From Micrasema longulum (Eukaryota > Arthropoda > Insecta > Trichoptera > Brachycentridae), in the NCBI GenBank assembly GCA_022494885.1, contig JAGVSM010005059.1, positions 1 to 64,000 of the forward strand: a DNA stretch of 64,000 nucleotides. Reading direction: 5' to 3'. Shown in pieces: positions 51,830-61,644 of the stretch. Below the pieces are notes generated by a model, which was given only the letters and a program-made list of their open reading frames with translations, was not told the DNA's origin and searched no databases. How positions within the stretch are numbered: position 1 is the stretch's first letter; each line of letters opens with the position of its first letter. Position numbers and translations under genes: made by a program.

Positions 51830-52664
51830 CATTCTGTCAAATAAATACCGGGACTGAGTATTTCAAAAGGTCCGCGTTTTGCTAAATTGACACAATTGTA
51901 CTCTTTATTGATGCTAAATTTTAGCGCAATTTGTCATTTGGTTGACCGTCAGCAGTCGAAAATATTGGTTGTACTCCAATACATGTTATGTTTTTTACTA
52001 TGGAGAAAATAAACGGACAAACACTTTGTCTTAAATTTTGTGTTGCGAACGAAATTTCGGGTTTGGACGCCTATGGTGCCTATATCAAGAACAAGCATGC
52101 AAAGCGTTCAGATAGTCGTGAAGTGGTTGAATTCAAACGGTTGAAAATCAAGGTAATGCTCACTGTTTTCTTCGATTCACGATTATACGGCATTGTTTAC
52201 TCGGGTTTCTTCCTGATGGCCAAAAAGTGAACAAACAATATTATTTTAGCGTTTTGAGACGTCTGAGAGAGAAGAGAACATCCGCAGACAAAAACAGATT
52301 TGTGGAAGATCGACTCTTGGATTTTGCACCGCGATAGTGCACTGTCTCACAAAGCCATTATTGTGAATGAATTTTTGAACAAAAACTCATCGAACAAGCC
52401 CCGTATTCTCCAGACTTAGCTTCCTGTGACTTTGTTTCCCAATCCTAAATTACCGCTTTGTGGAACTCGTTTTGAACCGGTTGAAAACATAAAACAAAAT
52501 TCTCTAAGGGAACCCATGGCGATTCTGGAGTATGCCTACAAAAAGTGCATGGATGACCGGATTGTTTATTAGAAAAAAATGTATCGCTTCCGAAGAAGCC
52601 TATTGTAAGAGAGATTTAGAGATTGGTTGTAGTTTTTTTGACTGTCCAGTTATTTGACAGAATG
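51830..52664 (+). mobile_element. Mariner transposon, internally deleted, ends intact
   Basis: Ends CATTCTGTCAAATAAATACC and, inverted, CATTCTGTCAAATAACTGGA; TA at 51828-51829 and 52665-52666. From 51997 the frame reads MEKINGQTLCLKFCVANEI (mariner N-terminus), then after a deletion VMLTVFFDSRLYGIVYSGFF, and in shifted frames LHRDSALSHKAI and PYSPDLASCDF, which hold the second and third catalytic Asp of DD34D. The first Asp (usually in a GDESW-type motif) is in the deleted part. Length 835 bp against about 1.3 kb for a full mariner. Inactive itself, but the ends could be mobilised in trans. Confidence 0.88.
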
Positions 52665-53020
52665 TATATGTCATTGAACGCAGCAAACTTCCGTCATCAT
52701 CACCAAAGTACTTTCGCAACGACCCAATTTTTTACCGGACACAGAGCTACGAGAATTTATCTTTATAGGTTCAAATTAAGGAATGATGACTATTGTCCAT
52801 GCGATGATATTTCTTCACAGAGTATCGAACATCTGTTATTTCAGTGCCCATTTTTCAGTTTGCAACGCCGTAATCTTGAAGCAGAATGCAGGAAAGATGG
52901 AATATCCTTAACAGATATTTACACTGTAGTTAAAAGAAGTTATCACGCGCCATTGTTGTTGAACTTTGCAACAATGGGGATTGGACTCATAAAGGTAATA
53001 AATCAAAATCTGTGATCGAA
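52665..53020 (+). mobile_element. LINE C-terminal zinc-knuckle fragment, R1/I-like
   Basis: The frame to 53015 reads FFTGHRATRIYLYRFKLRND, DYCPCDDISSQSIEHLLFQC and PFFSLQRRNLEAECRKDG. TGH....YL.RF.......CP.C......EH.LF.CP.F is the Cys/His block at the end of R1-, Loa- and I-type LINE proteins. Its first codons up to 52664 belong to the mariner end, so the LINE part starts at the TA. Confidence 0.8.
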
Positions 53021-53689
53021 CATCCCATTTCCAAGACAAACAAAAACGATTTTTTCTGAGTACCTTAGCCTTGTACATGACACGTAAGGTCTAAATACAG
53101 GGGTCCAAAAAAAAAAAAGTAACATTACTTTGTCAGTTACGATTCGTATTTCTGGTTCGCTTTTTTTGGTTTTGCTTTAATTACTATCTAAACCTACTTC
53201 CGCTGCTGCTGATTCTAGTCTCGAAGACTTCTTGTATGGCCGAGGAATCTGTCGACAATGTTAAGGTCGGTAAGTTTGAATTACCGTTAGCGCTTTGTTA
53301 GCACGCTAACAAACGTGCTAAAATACCAATAATTCACAATCTCTTAACATACATACGAGGAAGTATCGCGTTTGCTACCCTTCCGTGATATATTTGGTTT
53401 TAACTGTGTATATTCCGGTTATACGAGGCCCTTTTAAAACAGTTGCGCGGCCCGAGGAGGGGGTAAATAAGGCTGTATTTTAAGCAAGAGATGAATTTAA
53501 ATCCAGTTTACAGGGCGAAAAGTCAACCCTTAGAGAGAAGCTGTGTTTCGCGTTAGAAGGGTGAACGGATATGGGGATCGGATGTGATCGAGAGGAAGAT
53601 ATAGAGGAAGAATAAATACAACTTCCGTTTTAAAATCTTGTTCAAGAAAATCAGACAAGTATTTCAAATTAGACTAAGGAGTTCATGGA
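53021..53689. other. Unassigned
   Basis: Mixed composition, no coding motif and no partner repeat. Confidence 0.35.
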
Positions 53690-53848
53690 AAGTTGTACTG
53701 ATTTATTTGACTGAATCACTCGCATTAATGAATGTTTCAGCTCTTTAACTCGATAACCAACAATTGGACGACGCAATAAAAATATAGATGTTCAAACATA
53801 CGCAGAATGGTGAATATTACACCGTGTGTTAAGTGGCCACTTAAACGG
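53690..53848 (-). repeat. Repeat M, partial
   Basis: GAATGTTTCAGCTCTTTAAC, AGATGTTCAAACATACGCAG and GTTAAGTGGCCACTTAAAC match the M interior at 42870-42975. Confidence 0.65.
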
Positions 53849-53879
53849 ATTTGTAAATTACATTTATGTTTTTTTGTCA

Positions 53880-54945
53880 ATATTTCTCAATAAAACTCCG
53901 TAGTTAATGATTTTAATTTTTTTTTAATTTTAATTTTTTTAAATTTTGGTTTTTCAGAAAAACAACAGCAATACAAAAAAATATACACAACAATAAAAAA
54001 ATGAAAAAAATAAAGCCAAATCAGTTTTCCACATAAATACAATTATAAAAATCCAGCTCAGTTAGATATAGTTCATAGAACTTCATGTGTGCGAGTTTTT
54101 TTTTGTGTGAGGATGCGTGTGTAAAAAAAATGAATTGTGGTTTTGGTAGGTATGTGAATATGTGTGTGATTGTATATGGGTGTGAGGGTAGGTTTAGGGA
54201 CAGGGTAAGTGTGTGTTTGATATGAGTGAATAGAAACAACTTAAATTTATAATGGAAAAATATTTTTATTTTTTTACAAAGAAACATAATTTTTTTTAAA
54301 TAATAGTTTTTTAATTTTGGTTTTAAAAGTCAGTTTACTGCAGTTAAATATGTCTATGTTAAAGCTCGGGTTTCCTAGGACAGCGGTGCCCGTATTTTAA
54401 CGGCCGTAGTGAACATTGATGCGGTTGACAGCCGTCGTAACGGTGACTAGAGAGTGGTTTCCTATAAAAATGGTGTTAAAAAATAAAACCACTCTCTAGT
54501 CACTACTACGACGGCTGTCCACCGCATCACCGTTCACTACGGCCGTTAAGATACGGGCACCGCTGTCCTAGGAAACCCAAGCTTTACTAAAAAATTAATT
54601 ATAATTACGCGTCAAGCGAATCAGAGGAGAGTTCTGTGCATAGTTGGTGCGAACTGTAGGTACATGGAAAATAGATAGATTCGTGTGACGGGTGCGGTAG
54701 CCAGGTACATTAAGGGCCAACTCAGAAACCAGAACAGGACTATCAAGACGTCCATTAAGAATGTCATGTAAAATCCCCATATCTAATACCAAACGACGAT
54801 CCTCAAGACTAAGTATATTATGTTTATGACAAGAAGTTTTATAGTTAAAGTTCGTAAATCTGATAAATGTGATTTTGATAAAATTATAAATACAATTATC
54901 AATAAAACTTCTTGGTTTAGTTTTACTTTTTTTTTTACCAACGAG
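53880..54945 (-). mobile_element. LINE N, C-terminus and 3' end, split by a foldback element
   Basis: The minus-strand frame (54595-54945) reads TSCHKHNILSLEDRRLVLDM, GILHDILNGRLDSPVLVSEL and ALNVPGYRTRHTNLSIFHVP, RTNYAQNSPLIRLTRNYN. It continues in the same frame beyond the foldback element as NIDIFNCSKLTFKTKIKKLL and FKKNYVSL then a stop at about 54290. The 3' untranslated region contains GT-rich sequence (54090-54220) and an A-rich tail near 53900. CR1/Jockey-like. Confidence 0.85.
54362..54584. mobile_element. 223-bp foldback element, TA-flanked, inside LINE N
   Basis: Relative of 43647-43891: ends AAGCTCGGGTTTCCTAGGAC and its inverse, with TA at 54360-54361 and 54585-54586. Deleting it and one TA restores the LINE N reading frame (RNYN, stop, FFSNIDIFNCSK). 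The centre, GGTGTTAAAAAATAAAACC, is the only unpaired part. Confidence 0.9.
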
Positions 54946-54975
54946 CGCTTTCGCCTGAGTAGGCATCTTCAAGAC
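54938..54975 (-). ncRNA. Hammerhead-like motif, Penelope type
   Basis: Minus strand: TTGAAGA (C3 replaced by U), one U, stem II GCCT/AGGC with loop ACTC, GAAA, self-complementary AGCGCT and C. Stem II and stem III differ in sequence from the other copies but keep pairing. It lies just upstream of LINE N and its translation supplies the first residues of the apparent LINE N frame (MPTQAKALVGKKK), so that start is artefactual. Stem I is weak. Confidence 0.5.
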
Positions 54976-55169
54976 TGGTGAATTGTTTACAACGTTAACA
55001 GCTTTTATACTATTCTTAACATATTTTGGAGATAAGAATATTAAATAAGTATTTTAACCGAGGACAGAAAACATAAATATTTACAACTAGTTTGCTAAAC
55101 AGTTCATTTTTGGGAGTTTTTGGTTTTTCTGATTACCAATTGTCCACTCTACTGTTGTCTCCATAGCAG

Positions 55170-55911
55170 TAGAAAACAGTGATTTTATTTACAGGTAAGC
55201 TATTAAAAAAAATATTTGTTTGTACCTACATAGTAGGTAAATAGGTATATATACTATAAATTGCTTTTTTTTGTGGTTCTGTGTGATACAACAACTCTCA
55301 TCTATAAAATCAACTCAAACGACATAACTTCGTGATATATATCATATTGTGTAGCTGCTATACTATCCATTATTTTAACACATAACTTATATACAAGTTT
55401 ATAAAAAATAGCGCAATGAATTCAGTCAGTATTGGGTTCTCTCATAACGATTGAAATATCAACTGGCCGATTTGTTCTAGAGATGAATAAAGCCAAAAAC
55501 GGCTGCCACATGTGTTGCGAGTCATATGTCAAAAGTATCATATCAAAGAAAAATAGTCCTTAAGAAATAATGTTTGAAATACTGTTTTCGAAATCGAGAA
55601 TCTTTAAAGAATTTGCGTAAGCTGTAAGTTTACTCTAGGAGAAAAATCCCGCCGCTGGGTTTAAGATGTTCAAAATGTACACTTATTAGTATGAAGAAAT
55701 AAGCTGGAGTAATCGGCTAGTTCCTTGGCTGGCGCTGGGCGCAATATTTTTATTTATATTTGAAGAAAAATACAAATTGCGGCGATGATTTATAAGAAAT
55801 AGTAATTATTTGTTTGTTTTTCTGTAAAAAAATTACTGTTATACATTATTGGGGATAGTAAAATATAATGGTAAGCTGCGTATAATCGCTTCTATACACG
55901 GTTCGCCCCTG
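55170..55911 (+). mobile_element. hAT-like element, copy 4, near complete
   Basis: Begins near ACAGTGATTTTATTTACAGG, contains TTTTTTTGTGGTTCTGTGTG, CTGGCCGATTTGTTCTAGAG, AAAAACGGCTGCCACATGTG, GTTCCTTGGCTGGCGCTGGG, and ends ACGGTTCGCCCCTG. The CAG..CTG termini are well preserved. No internal LINE insertion, so it gives the clearest length (about 740 bp). Non-coding. Confidence 0.7.
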
Positions 55912-55921
55912 TTCTGTAGGT

Positions 55922-56112
55922 AAACTTAAAACCCACTTGTTCTCTAAATCATTTGAATAAATCCGTAGCACGTGACAACAAAATAAATTATTTTAATTAA
56001 ATTACAAATTTAAAGCTTCAATTAAATTAACTTAACCACCATCACCACCATCACCATGTAAAGCGCCCTTGAGGTATTTTATTACGAAAATGGCGCTATA
56101 TAAGTTATCCAC
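55922..56112 (+). mobile_element. L2-like LINE 3' end
   Basis: ACCCACTTGTTCTCTAAATC, GTAAAGCGCCCTTGAGGTAT and GCGCTATATAAGTTATCCAC match 57975-58150. L2-type elements typically end in a TAAGTTATCCATAATAAT-like sequence. Confidence 0.8.
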
Positions 56113-56127
56113 AATAAAAGTAGGTCG

Positions 56128-56215
56128 ACCAGCGGTTCTGAACTGCTCTTGCGGCCGTAGAAAACATTTTAATCTCGCGTATTTACATACAAAATATTAT
56201 ATCACCTCAACAATT
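56128..56215 (+). repeat. hAT-end-like repeat
   Basis: CAGCGGTTCTGAACTGCTCT, TGCGGCCGTAGAAAACA and AATCTCGCGTATTTACATA relate to 31420-31510. Confidence 0.45.
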
Positions 56216-56489
56216 TTGACAGACCAAAACATTGTTGATAAATAAATTAAAAAGTCAATAAAATAAAATTAAAATTAATATTTGATGTCGTTAGATTTAA
56301 ATGAAGGTTATATATGCAATGCCCAAAAAAATTAAATTATATTTTTACTGATAATATTTTATTGATCCCAAACTTTCAAAATTTTCCGTATTTTTAAAAA
56401 CACGCACTATCCTGGATTCAAACGAAAGATGTTAACTCTATTTTTCTATGATATATTTTTTTGCCCAAAAGGAATAATTTTAAAGTTTT

Positions 56490-56780
56490 TTTTAAAAATA
56501 TTTTTTATTTCCTTTTTTAATTACTATAAAATAAAAAAAGTACCTTATAATCTTTTACACAATATTTTCTTTTCTCTTTCTTATATTACACAAAAATATT
56601 ATGCCTGTCTATTTATTAAAGTAGCAAAAATTCATAAACATTTCTTGTGTACCCACGAACAGGGTATGCCTTTTCGTTCACTATTTTTACTGTTAATATG
56701 TACATCATTGCCATGTAATTATCCTTTATTTTTTAAATATTCTGTTTTTCCTCTTATGATCATTGTAAAAAACCAAAAAA
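56490..56780 (+). repeat. Repeat R, copy 3
   Basis: TTTTTATTTCCTTTTTTAAT, TGTGTACCCACGAACAGGGT, ATGCCTTTTCGTTCACTATT and CATGTAATTATCCTTTATTT match 15860-16110 and 21440-21620. The 136-codon frame over it (56429-56839) is a low-complexity by-product. Confidence 0.55.
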
Positions 56781-57212
56781 AAAAACAAAATATATATTTA
56801 AAAAAATGCTCAGAAGATTTTAACAAAAATAATATTTGATAAAAATTATGACATGATTCATATCTTTGACCATGAATATGTAATTTGATAGGTTGAGTAA
56901 ACTTATGCTGATAATATATTTAATGATAAATAATTAAAGATGAAATTTACTGGGCAGTATATACGGGAAGTTCTTGAATAATTATGGTGCCTATTTACGT
57001 CAAGGTAGATCATTAATAAAGCGTCACACCTGGAGTTATCACCTGTTACATCTTCTTTTCGACATTACTTTTGTGGAAAGGTACTAGGTGTCAGGCTAAC
57101 ACACCGCCAAATTATTTCAGTATCTACCTGTCCCTGCCAAACGGCGCGGCGTAATGATAAAGGGCTGTTTACACGTAGACTATACCATGAGAGAGAAGTG
57201 TGCTTGTCAATT
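56781..57212. other. Unassigned
   Basis: No recognised coding or repeat content before the L2-like element begins. Confidence 0.35.
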
Positions 57213-58180
57213 TAATTTATGGATGCATCGAGAAAATAGGAAACTGGATGGCTGAAAACAGACTAACATTAAACCCATCAAAAACTGAACAACTATGAGT
57301 GGCTTCAGCCAGACGACAGAATTTGATCCAGGATACGGCCCTACCCAATGTAGGGAGTACCGCTTCACCCACCGTTAAACTACTGGGAGTTTTACTCAAT
57401 TGTGTCCTTTCTCTTGACGCTCAAATTAGTCGAACGATAAGTTCATGCTTCTACCAGCTGATACAAATTAAACGCATACGCAAAAATTTGCCGGTTGATG
57501 CCGCCCGTCAATTAGTAAATGCGTTTGTAGTGTCTAAAGTCGATTATTGTAATGGTATCTACGCAGGTCTACCAACGAACAAAATGACTCGCCTACAATC
57601 TGTATTGAATGCTGCAGCGAGACTTATTTTCGGAATCTCTAAGTTCAGTCATATCATTCCACTACTTTGGGAGATACACTGGCTACGTTTTCCACAGAGG
57701 GTCAAATACAAACTCTGTTGGCTTATGTCTAAGTCACTGCACAACTCTGTTCCGGAATATTTAAGGGAACTATGCATTCCAGATTAGCTAGCTGACAAGC
57801 GTCTCAGGCTTTGATCGGCTACGTCTACGGCGAGAGGAAAAGTTATTATACCGCTACGCAAACAGCGTACTAAATTTGGTGAACGCGCATTTGCGGTCGC
57901 AGGCCCTATGACATGGAATGCTCTCCCAGCAGAGGTGCGAGGCTGTAAAAGTGAAGTGATGTTTCGGAAAACTCTAATACCCACTTGTTCTCTAAATAAT
58001 TTGAATAAATTCATAGCGTCTTAACAAAATAAATGCTTTAATTAAATTACAAATTTAAAAGATTCAATAAAAAAGAAATTAACTATAGAATCACTATGTA
58101 AAGCGCCCTTGATATTACGAAAACGGCCCTATATAAGTTATCCATAATAATAATAATAATAATAATACAATATTAACTGT
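57213..58180 (+). mobile_element. L2-like LINE, reverse-transcriptase C-terminus and 3' end
   Basis: 57215-57787 reads IGNWMAENRLTLNPSKTEQL, a stop, VASARRQNLIQDTALPNVGS, VKLLGVLLNCVLSLDAQISR, AFVVSKVDYCNGIYAGLPTN, KMTRLQSVLNAAARLIFGIS and SKFSHIIPLLWEIHWLRFPQ. The order LGV.LD..LS, VDYCN, AGLP, LQ.V.NAAARL is diagnostic of the L2/CR1 group. After a stop at 57785 the protein tail continues in another frame, and the element ends TATATAAGTTATCCATAATA with a (TAA)n tail. 5'-truncated. Confidence 0.9.
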
Positions 58181-59040
58181 CGTAACAATACATACTACAA
58201 AATGCCTGTAAGCTACATGTCCGGCGATACCTACAATCTAAAAGAGCTACCCTTCGGATATCTTTCTTTATTTCGTTAACCATAATTGATTTAACTATTT
58301 ATTTTATTTTATTTGGGATTTTTACAGCTATTACATAAACAAAATAAGTAGAAAAATAATACCAATACTAGAGCCAATTAAAAAAATCCACTATAAATCT
58401 AATGACACATAATATATAAGAAAAGAGTTGACGTAATTGTATGACGTTTGTATTCATGTGAATGTGAATGTGTGTATGCGTGAATGAATGATGGAGAGGG
58501 TACATGTGCGTGTGGGAAGGAATGAGGGAGAGGGTGCGTGTGTGTGTGTGCGTAAGTATAAAAAATAATTGTTTAAAACTTGTAATTATACTAAAAATGG
58601 TACAAGAAAGTGCTTGATAATGCTAAAACAGTGCTTTATCGCTTTAGTTATACATTATTTACTTTTAAGCAACACTTGACAAATATCTACTCTGCTCAGT
58701 GTTTATTTTTTGTAAATTTATTGACATAATTAAGTTGCTTGAATTCCACTGATCCATGCGCTTTGTAGCTGCAAGGCGATTGGTAATTTCGCTGTAATAT
58801 GTATTTGTCAAATCCACCATAAAATACATAAATTTTGTGAATAAATAACGCAAGCAGCTATGGCTGCTACATGCTCTCGATTGAACGCAAACATAAGGTG
58901 TAAAAAATAATCACTTTCGTCTACTTGATATTTCATTTTGAAGGCTTGTGATGAAACGAAAAATATGTATTTGTTTTTATTAAAAACCTTTATTAGCATA
59001 AATAAACAATACATTTATTGAAAAAAATATTTAAAAAACA
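58181..59040 (-). other. Probable decayed LINE 3' region, low confidence
   Basis: From about 58300, TTTATTTGGGATTTTTACAG, CTATTACATAAACAAAATAA and a GTGTGTGTGTGCG stretch (58530-58550) resemble the 3' untranslated design of LINE N (53900-54220). Minus-strand frames at 58665-59014 carry no diagnostic motif. Confidence 0.35.
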
Positions 59041-59051
59041 CTTTAAGTTGA

Positions 59052-59090
59052 ACTTGCCAAAAAAGAGTCTGGCTCTTGTGCTTGGCAAGT
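59052..59090. ncRNA. Two-tier RNA hairpin, copy 2
   Basis: Outer stem ACTTGCC/GGCAAGT, inner stem AAGAG/CTCTT, with the connecting AAAAAA and GTGCTT conserved relative to 18159-18198. Pairs four and five of the outer stem are T-A and G-C here against C-G and T-A there. Confidence 0.55.
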
Positions 59091-59699
59091 CTACAAAATA
59101 ACATAAAAAAGAAACAAAAAGTTCAAAACAAAAAAATAAAATAAATAAAAAATAAAAAATTGAGAAAAACTAACACCAAAAAAATTTAAATATAAACACA
59201 AAATGTATAAATTTATAAACACAGGCACATATTAAACATACATCTTTATTTTCAAAATACAGTTAATGTTAATTATGTCAAGAAGCTTTTCTTTAATTTA
59301 TCCTGAATTATTGAAAAGCTTCCGTTAAAACGTTAAAGCAAATACATTATCAAATAGAGCAGAAATTAAGCATCAAATGACGCATAACTTTTACCATTTT
59401 GTTTAACTTTTGACGCTCATTTGAAAATATGGGAAAAAACGGAAAACGAATATTTTAATTTATTATTCTTATTATTTAGCGCCTTGTCGTCAGGTTAGGT
59501 TGATTCCATACGAAAATTCTATCTAAATGCTTTCATACATGTGTACTGGCAGATGCTCCCGGCTACCTTAAACTGCACGAGCCTAAAGGACAGGTGTGAA
59601 TTATTCCTGTATTCGTACGTGACGTCACAAGGTCCATTATCATCACCATCGTCTTATTGGTGAGAGGGACACTGGATTCGTCCGTTTCCAAGTGGATAC
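59091..59699. other. Unassigned
   Basis: AT-rich, then mixed composition; no partner repeats or motif-bearing frames. Confidence 0.35.
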
Positions 59700-60187
59700 C
59701 AGGGGCGAATCGTGCATAGAAGCGATTATGCGCAGCTTACCATTATATTTGACCATCCATAATAATGTTTTACGTTGACTTTATTTACAGAAAAACAAAC
59801 AAATAATTCCTATTTATTATAAATCATTGCCACCGTTTGTATGTTTCTCCAAGCATAAATAAAAATATTTAAAAAGCGCGCCCAGCGCCAGAAAATGAGC
59901 CAAGGAACTAGCCGATTAATTCAGTTTATTTCTTCATACAAATAAGTGTGCTATATTTTAAACATATTAAACCCAGTAGCGGGATTTTTCTTCTAGAGTT
60001 AACTTGCAGATTACACAAATTCTTTGAAGATTCTCGATTTGGAAAACAGTATTTCAAACATTATTTCTTAAGGACTATTTTTCTTTGAGATGATACTTTT
60101 GACATATGACTCGCAGCACATGTGGCGCTCGACGCGGCCGATTTTGGCATTATTCATTTCTAGAACAAATCGGCCAGTTGACATTTT
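59700..60187 (-). mobile_element. hAT-like element, copy 5, terminal half
   Basis: Starts CAGGGGCGAATCGTGCATAG and reads in reverse the copy-4 interior (AAGCGCGCCCAGCGCCAGAA, GTAGCGGGATTTTTCTTCTA, ATCGGCCAGTTGACATTT). Truncated at 60187 by repeat M. It faces copy 4 (55170-55911) across 3.8 kb. Confidence 0.68.
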
Positions 60188-60815
60188 AGAAAAAGTAATA
60201 TAGAAGTCGAAGCATCAACAGAGCTTATGACCAGTCATTTATTTATTTTATTTATTTATTCACACTCTTTATCAAAATACAATTCCATGTTCACTTTGCC
60301 CAGCTAACAAGGGTACATACTCCGTTCCAAGCTAGGCAATTACATTCTAATATATTATAATAGTTAACAAATTTATTTAGAGCACAGACAAACAAAATAT
60401 AAACTTATTCGGATACACATTTTGATTCATATACATACAGACATACACATATATACACACACATATATATATATATATAAATATATTTATACACATATAT
60501 ACACATGTACATACACACACACGTACATACACCCATGCGCATACACATACATACATTCATAAAAACATAGACAATTTATTTATGCGAAACTTCATGGTTG
60601 TCATCTATAAATATTTAAAAAAATAATTATTTCTAATTTTTATTATTTATACTTCTTCTGTTACCAGGTAGTTAACTCAACAATGTTTGAGTATGTTCAA
60701 ATGCTTGCAGACTGGCTGGATTTCCTCCCTAAGGAGTAATTCATATAATAATTAATAAATAAAAATTGGAAAATCGTTTTCAATCGTTGCCTAGTAGGTG
60801 ATTTGGTATAAAAGC
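60188..60815 (+). repeat. Repeat M, split by a LINE G2 3' end
   Basis: 60188-60240 (AGAAGTCGAAGCATCAACAG, AGCTTATGACCAGTCATTT) and 60640-60815 (CAACAATGTTTGAGTATGTT, AATGCTTGCAGACTGGCTGG, GTTGCCTAGTAGGTGATTTG) are M sequence on either side of the LINE piece. Confidence 0.6.
60240..60625 (-). mobile_element. LINE G2 3' untranslated end
   Basis: Matches 36838-37140 in the same orientation: TTATTCACACTCTTTATCAA, CCCAGCTAACAAGGGTACAT, a CA/TA microsatellite (60440-60560) and GCGAAACTTCATGGTTGTCA. The tail (A-rich in sense) is at the left. Confidence 0.8.
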
Positions 60816-61169
60816 GCTGACTGAAATGAAACAATGTTAATTATTTAATATTTTATTTTTATTTATTACATAAATCTTTTTTTGTAGTAATTTAATTTTG
60901 CCTCGAACACTACCCACTACTTAAATAAATTCATTCCGTACTCAAATGATACCTGTTCTGTGTGTTGGAATAACAAGAACCGGTTACGAAACTAGTCGTT
61001 ATATTGTATAATCTAGTTTAGCGTCAAGATCGATGGTGCGCTATTATGGCGATACGAGATTAATCTGATGCAAACAGGAGAGCTGGGCCTTTATCACAAT
61101 GAGACGTTATAAAATTAATCGAATTCGTTGATATAAACCGCTACAATTTTCCATGAGTTGAGTTTCAAA
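60816..61169. other. Unassigned
   Basis: Nothing recognised. Confidence 0.35.
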
Positions 61170-61420
61170 TACAAAAACAACAACAACAAACCATCACGCC
61201 GTTTCCCCGTAAGGGTAGGCAGATAGGATAGAACGCAACATCACTCTATCTTTATTTTTATTTATTAAGGAAAAACAACAGTTTTTATATAATAAGACAA
61301 AATATAAATAATAGTACATACATCCAGTTGAAGTTTTTCACAAATATAATGAGAGAACATGTTACACATTAAAGAGAAAAATAATATATTTTATAAAATA
61401 CAATATTTTGAGTTTGTCCA
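61170..61420 (-). mobile_element. RTE-like 3' tail, then a LINE 3' tail
   Basis: 61170-61255: ACAACAACAACAAACCATCA, CGCCGTTTCCCCGTAAGGGT, GGCAGATAGGATAGAACG, the 3' end of the RTE-like family at 34350 with its (GTT)n tail in sense. From 61258, TTTATTTATTAAGGAAAAAC resembles the LINE L 3' edge at 46575; no coding part follows. Confidence 0.6.
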
Positions 61421-61424
61421 AATT

Positions 61425-61640
61425 TTTGTAGACGAGGACTGGATTCAACTCCCTGGGGAGCTGTTTATATTTACATATTACACAGAGATGAAGAACATTA
61501 AAGAGAATTTAATATAGAAGTCCAGGCATCTACAGGGCTTATGACCTGTCAATGGCTGGTTTAAGTGGCCACTTTACACACTGTGTAACATTCACCATTC
61601 TGCCCATATTTTAACATCTATATTCCTTCAACTCTTTCAT
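61425..61640 (+). repeat. Repeat M, well-preserved left half
   Basis: TTTTGAGTTTGTCCAAATTT, GACTGGATTCAACTCCCTGG, GGAGCTGTTTATATTTACAT, CAGAGATGAAGAACATTAAA and the core GGCCACTTTACACACTGTGT with AACATTCACCATTCTGCCC. It shows how the CTCCC..GGGAG palindrome precedes the core. Confidence 0.75.
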
Positions 61641-61644
61641 CTAT

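Noticed and set aside
55160..55194. Microexon ending at GTAAGC
   Set aside because: Only 26 bp, and the splice-like signals fall at the start of a hAT-like copy.
56429..56839. 136-codon open frame as a membrane protein
   Set aside because: Coincides with repeat R and A/T-rich runs; the frame is not kept in the other copies.
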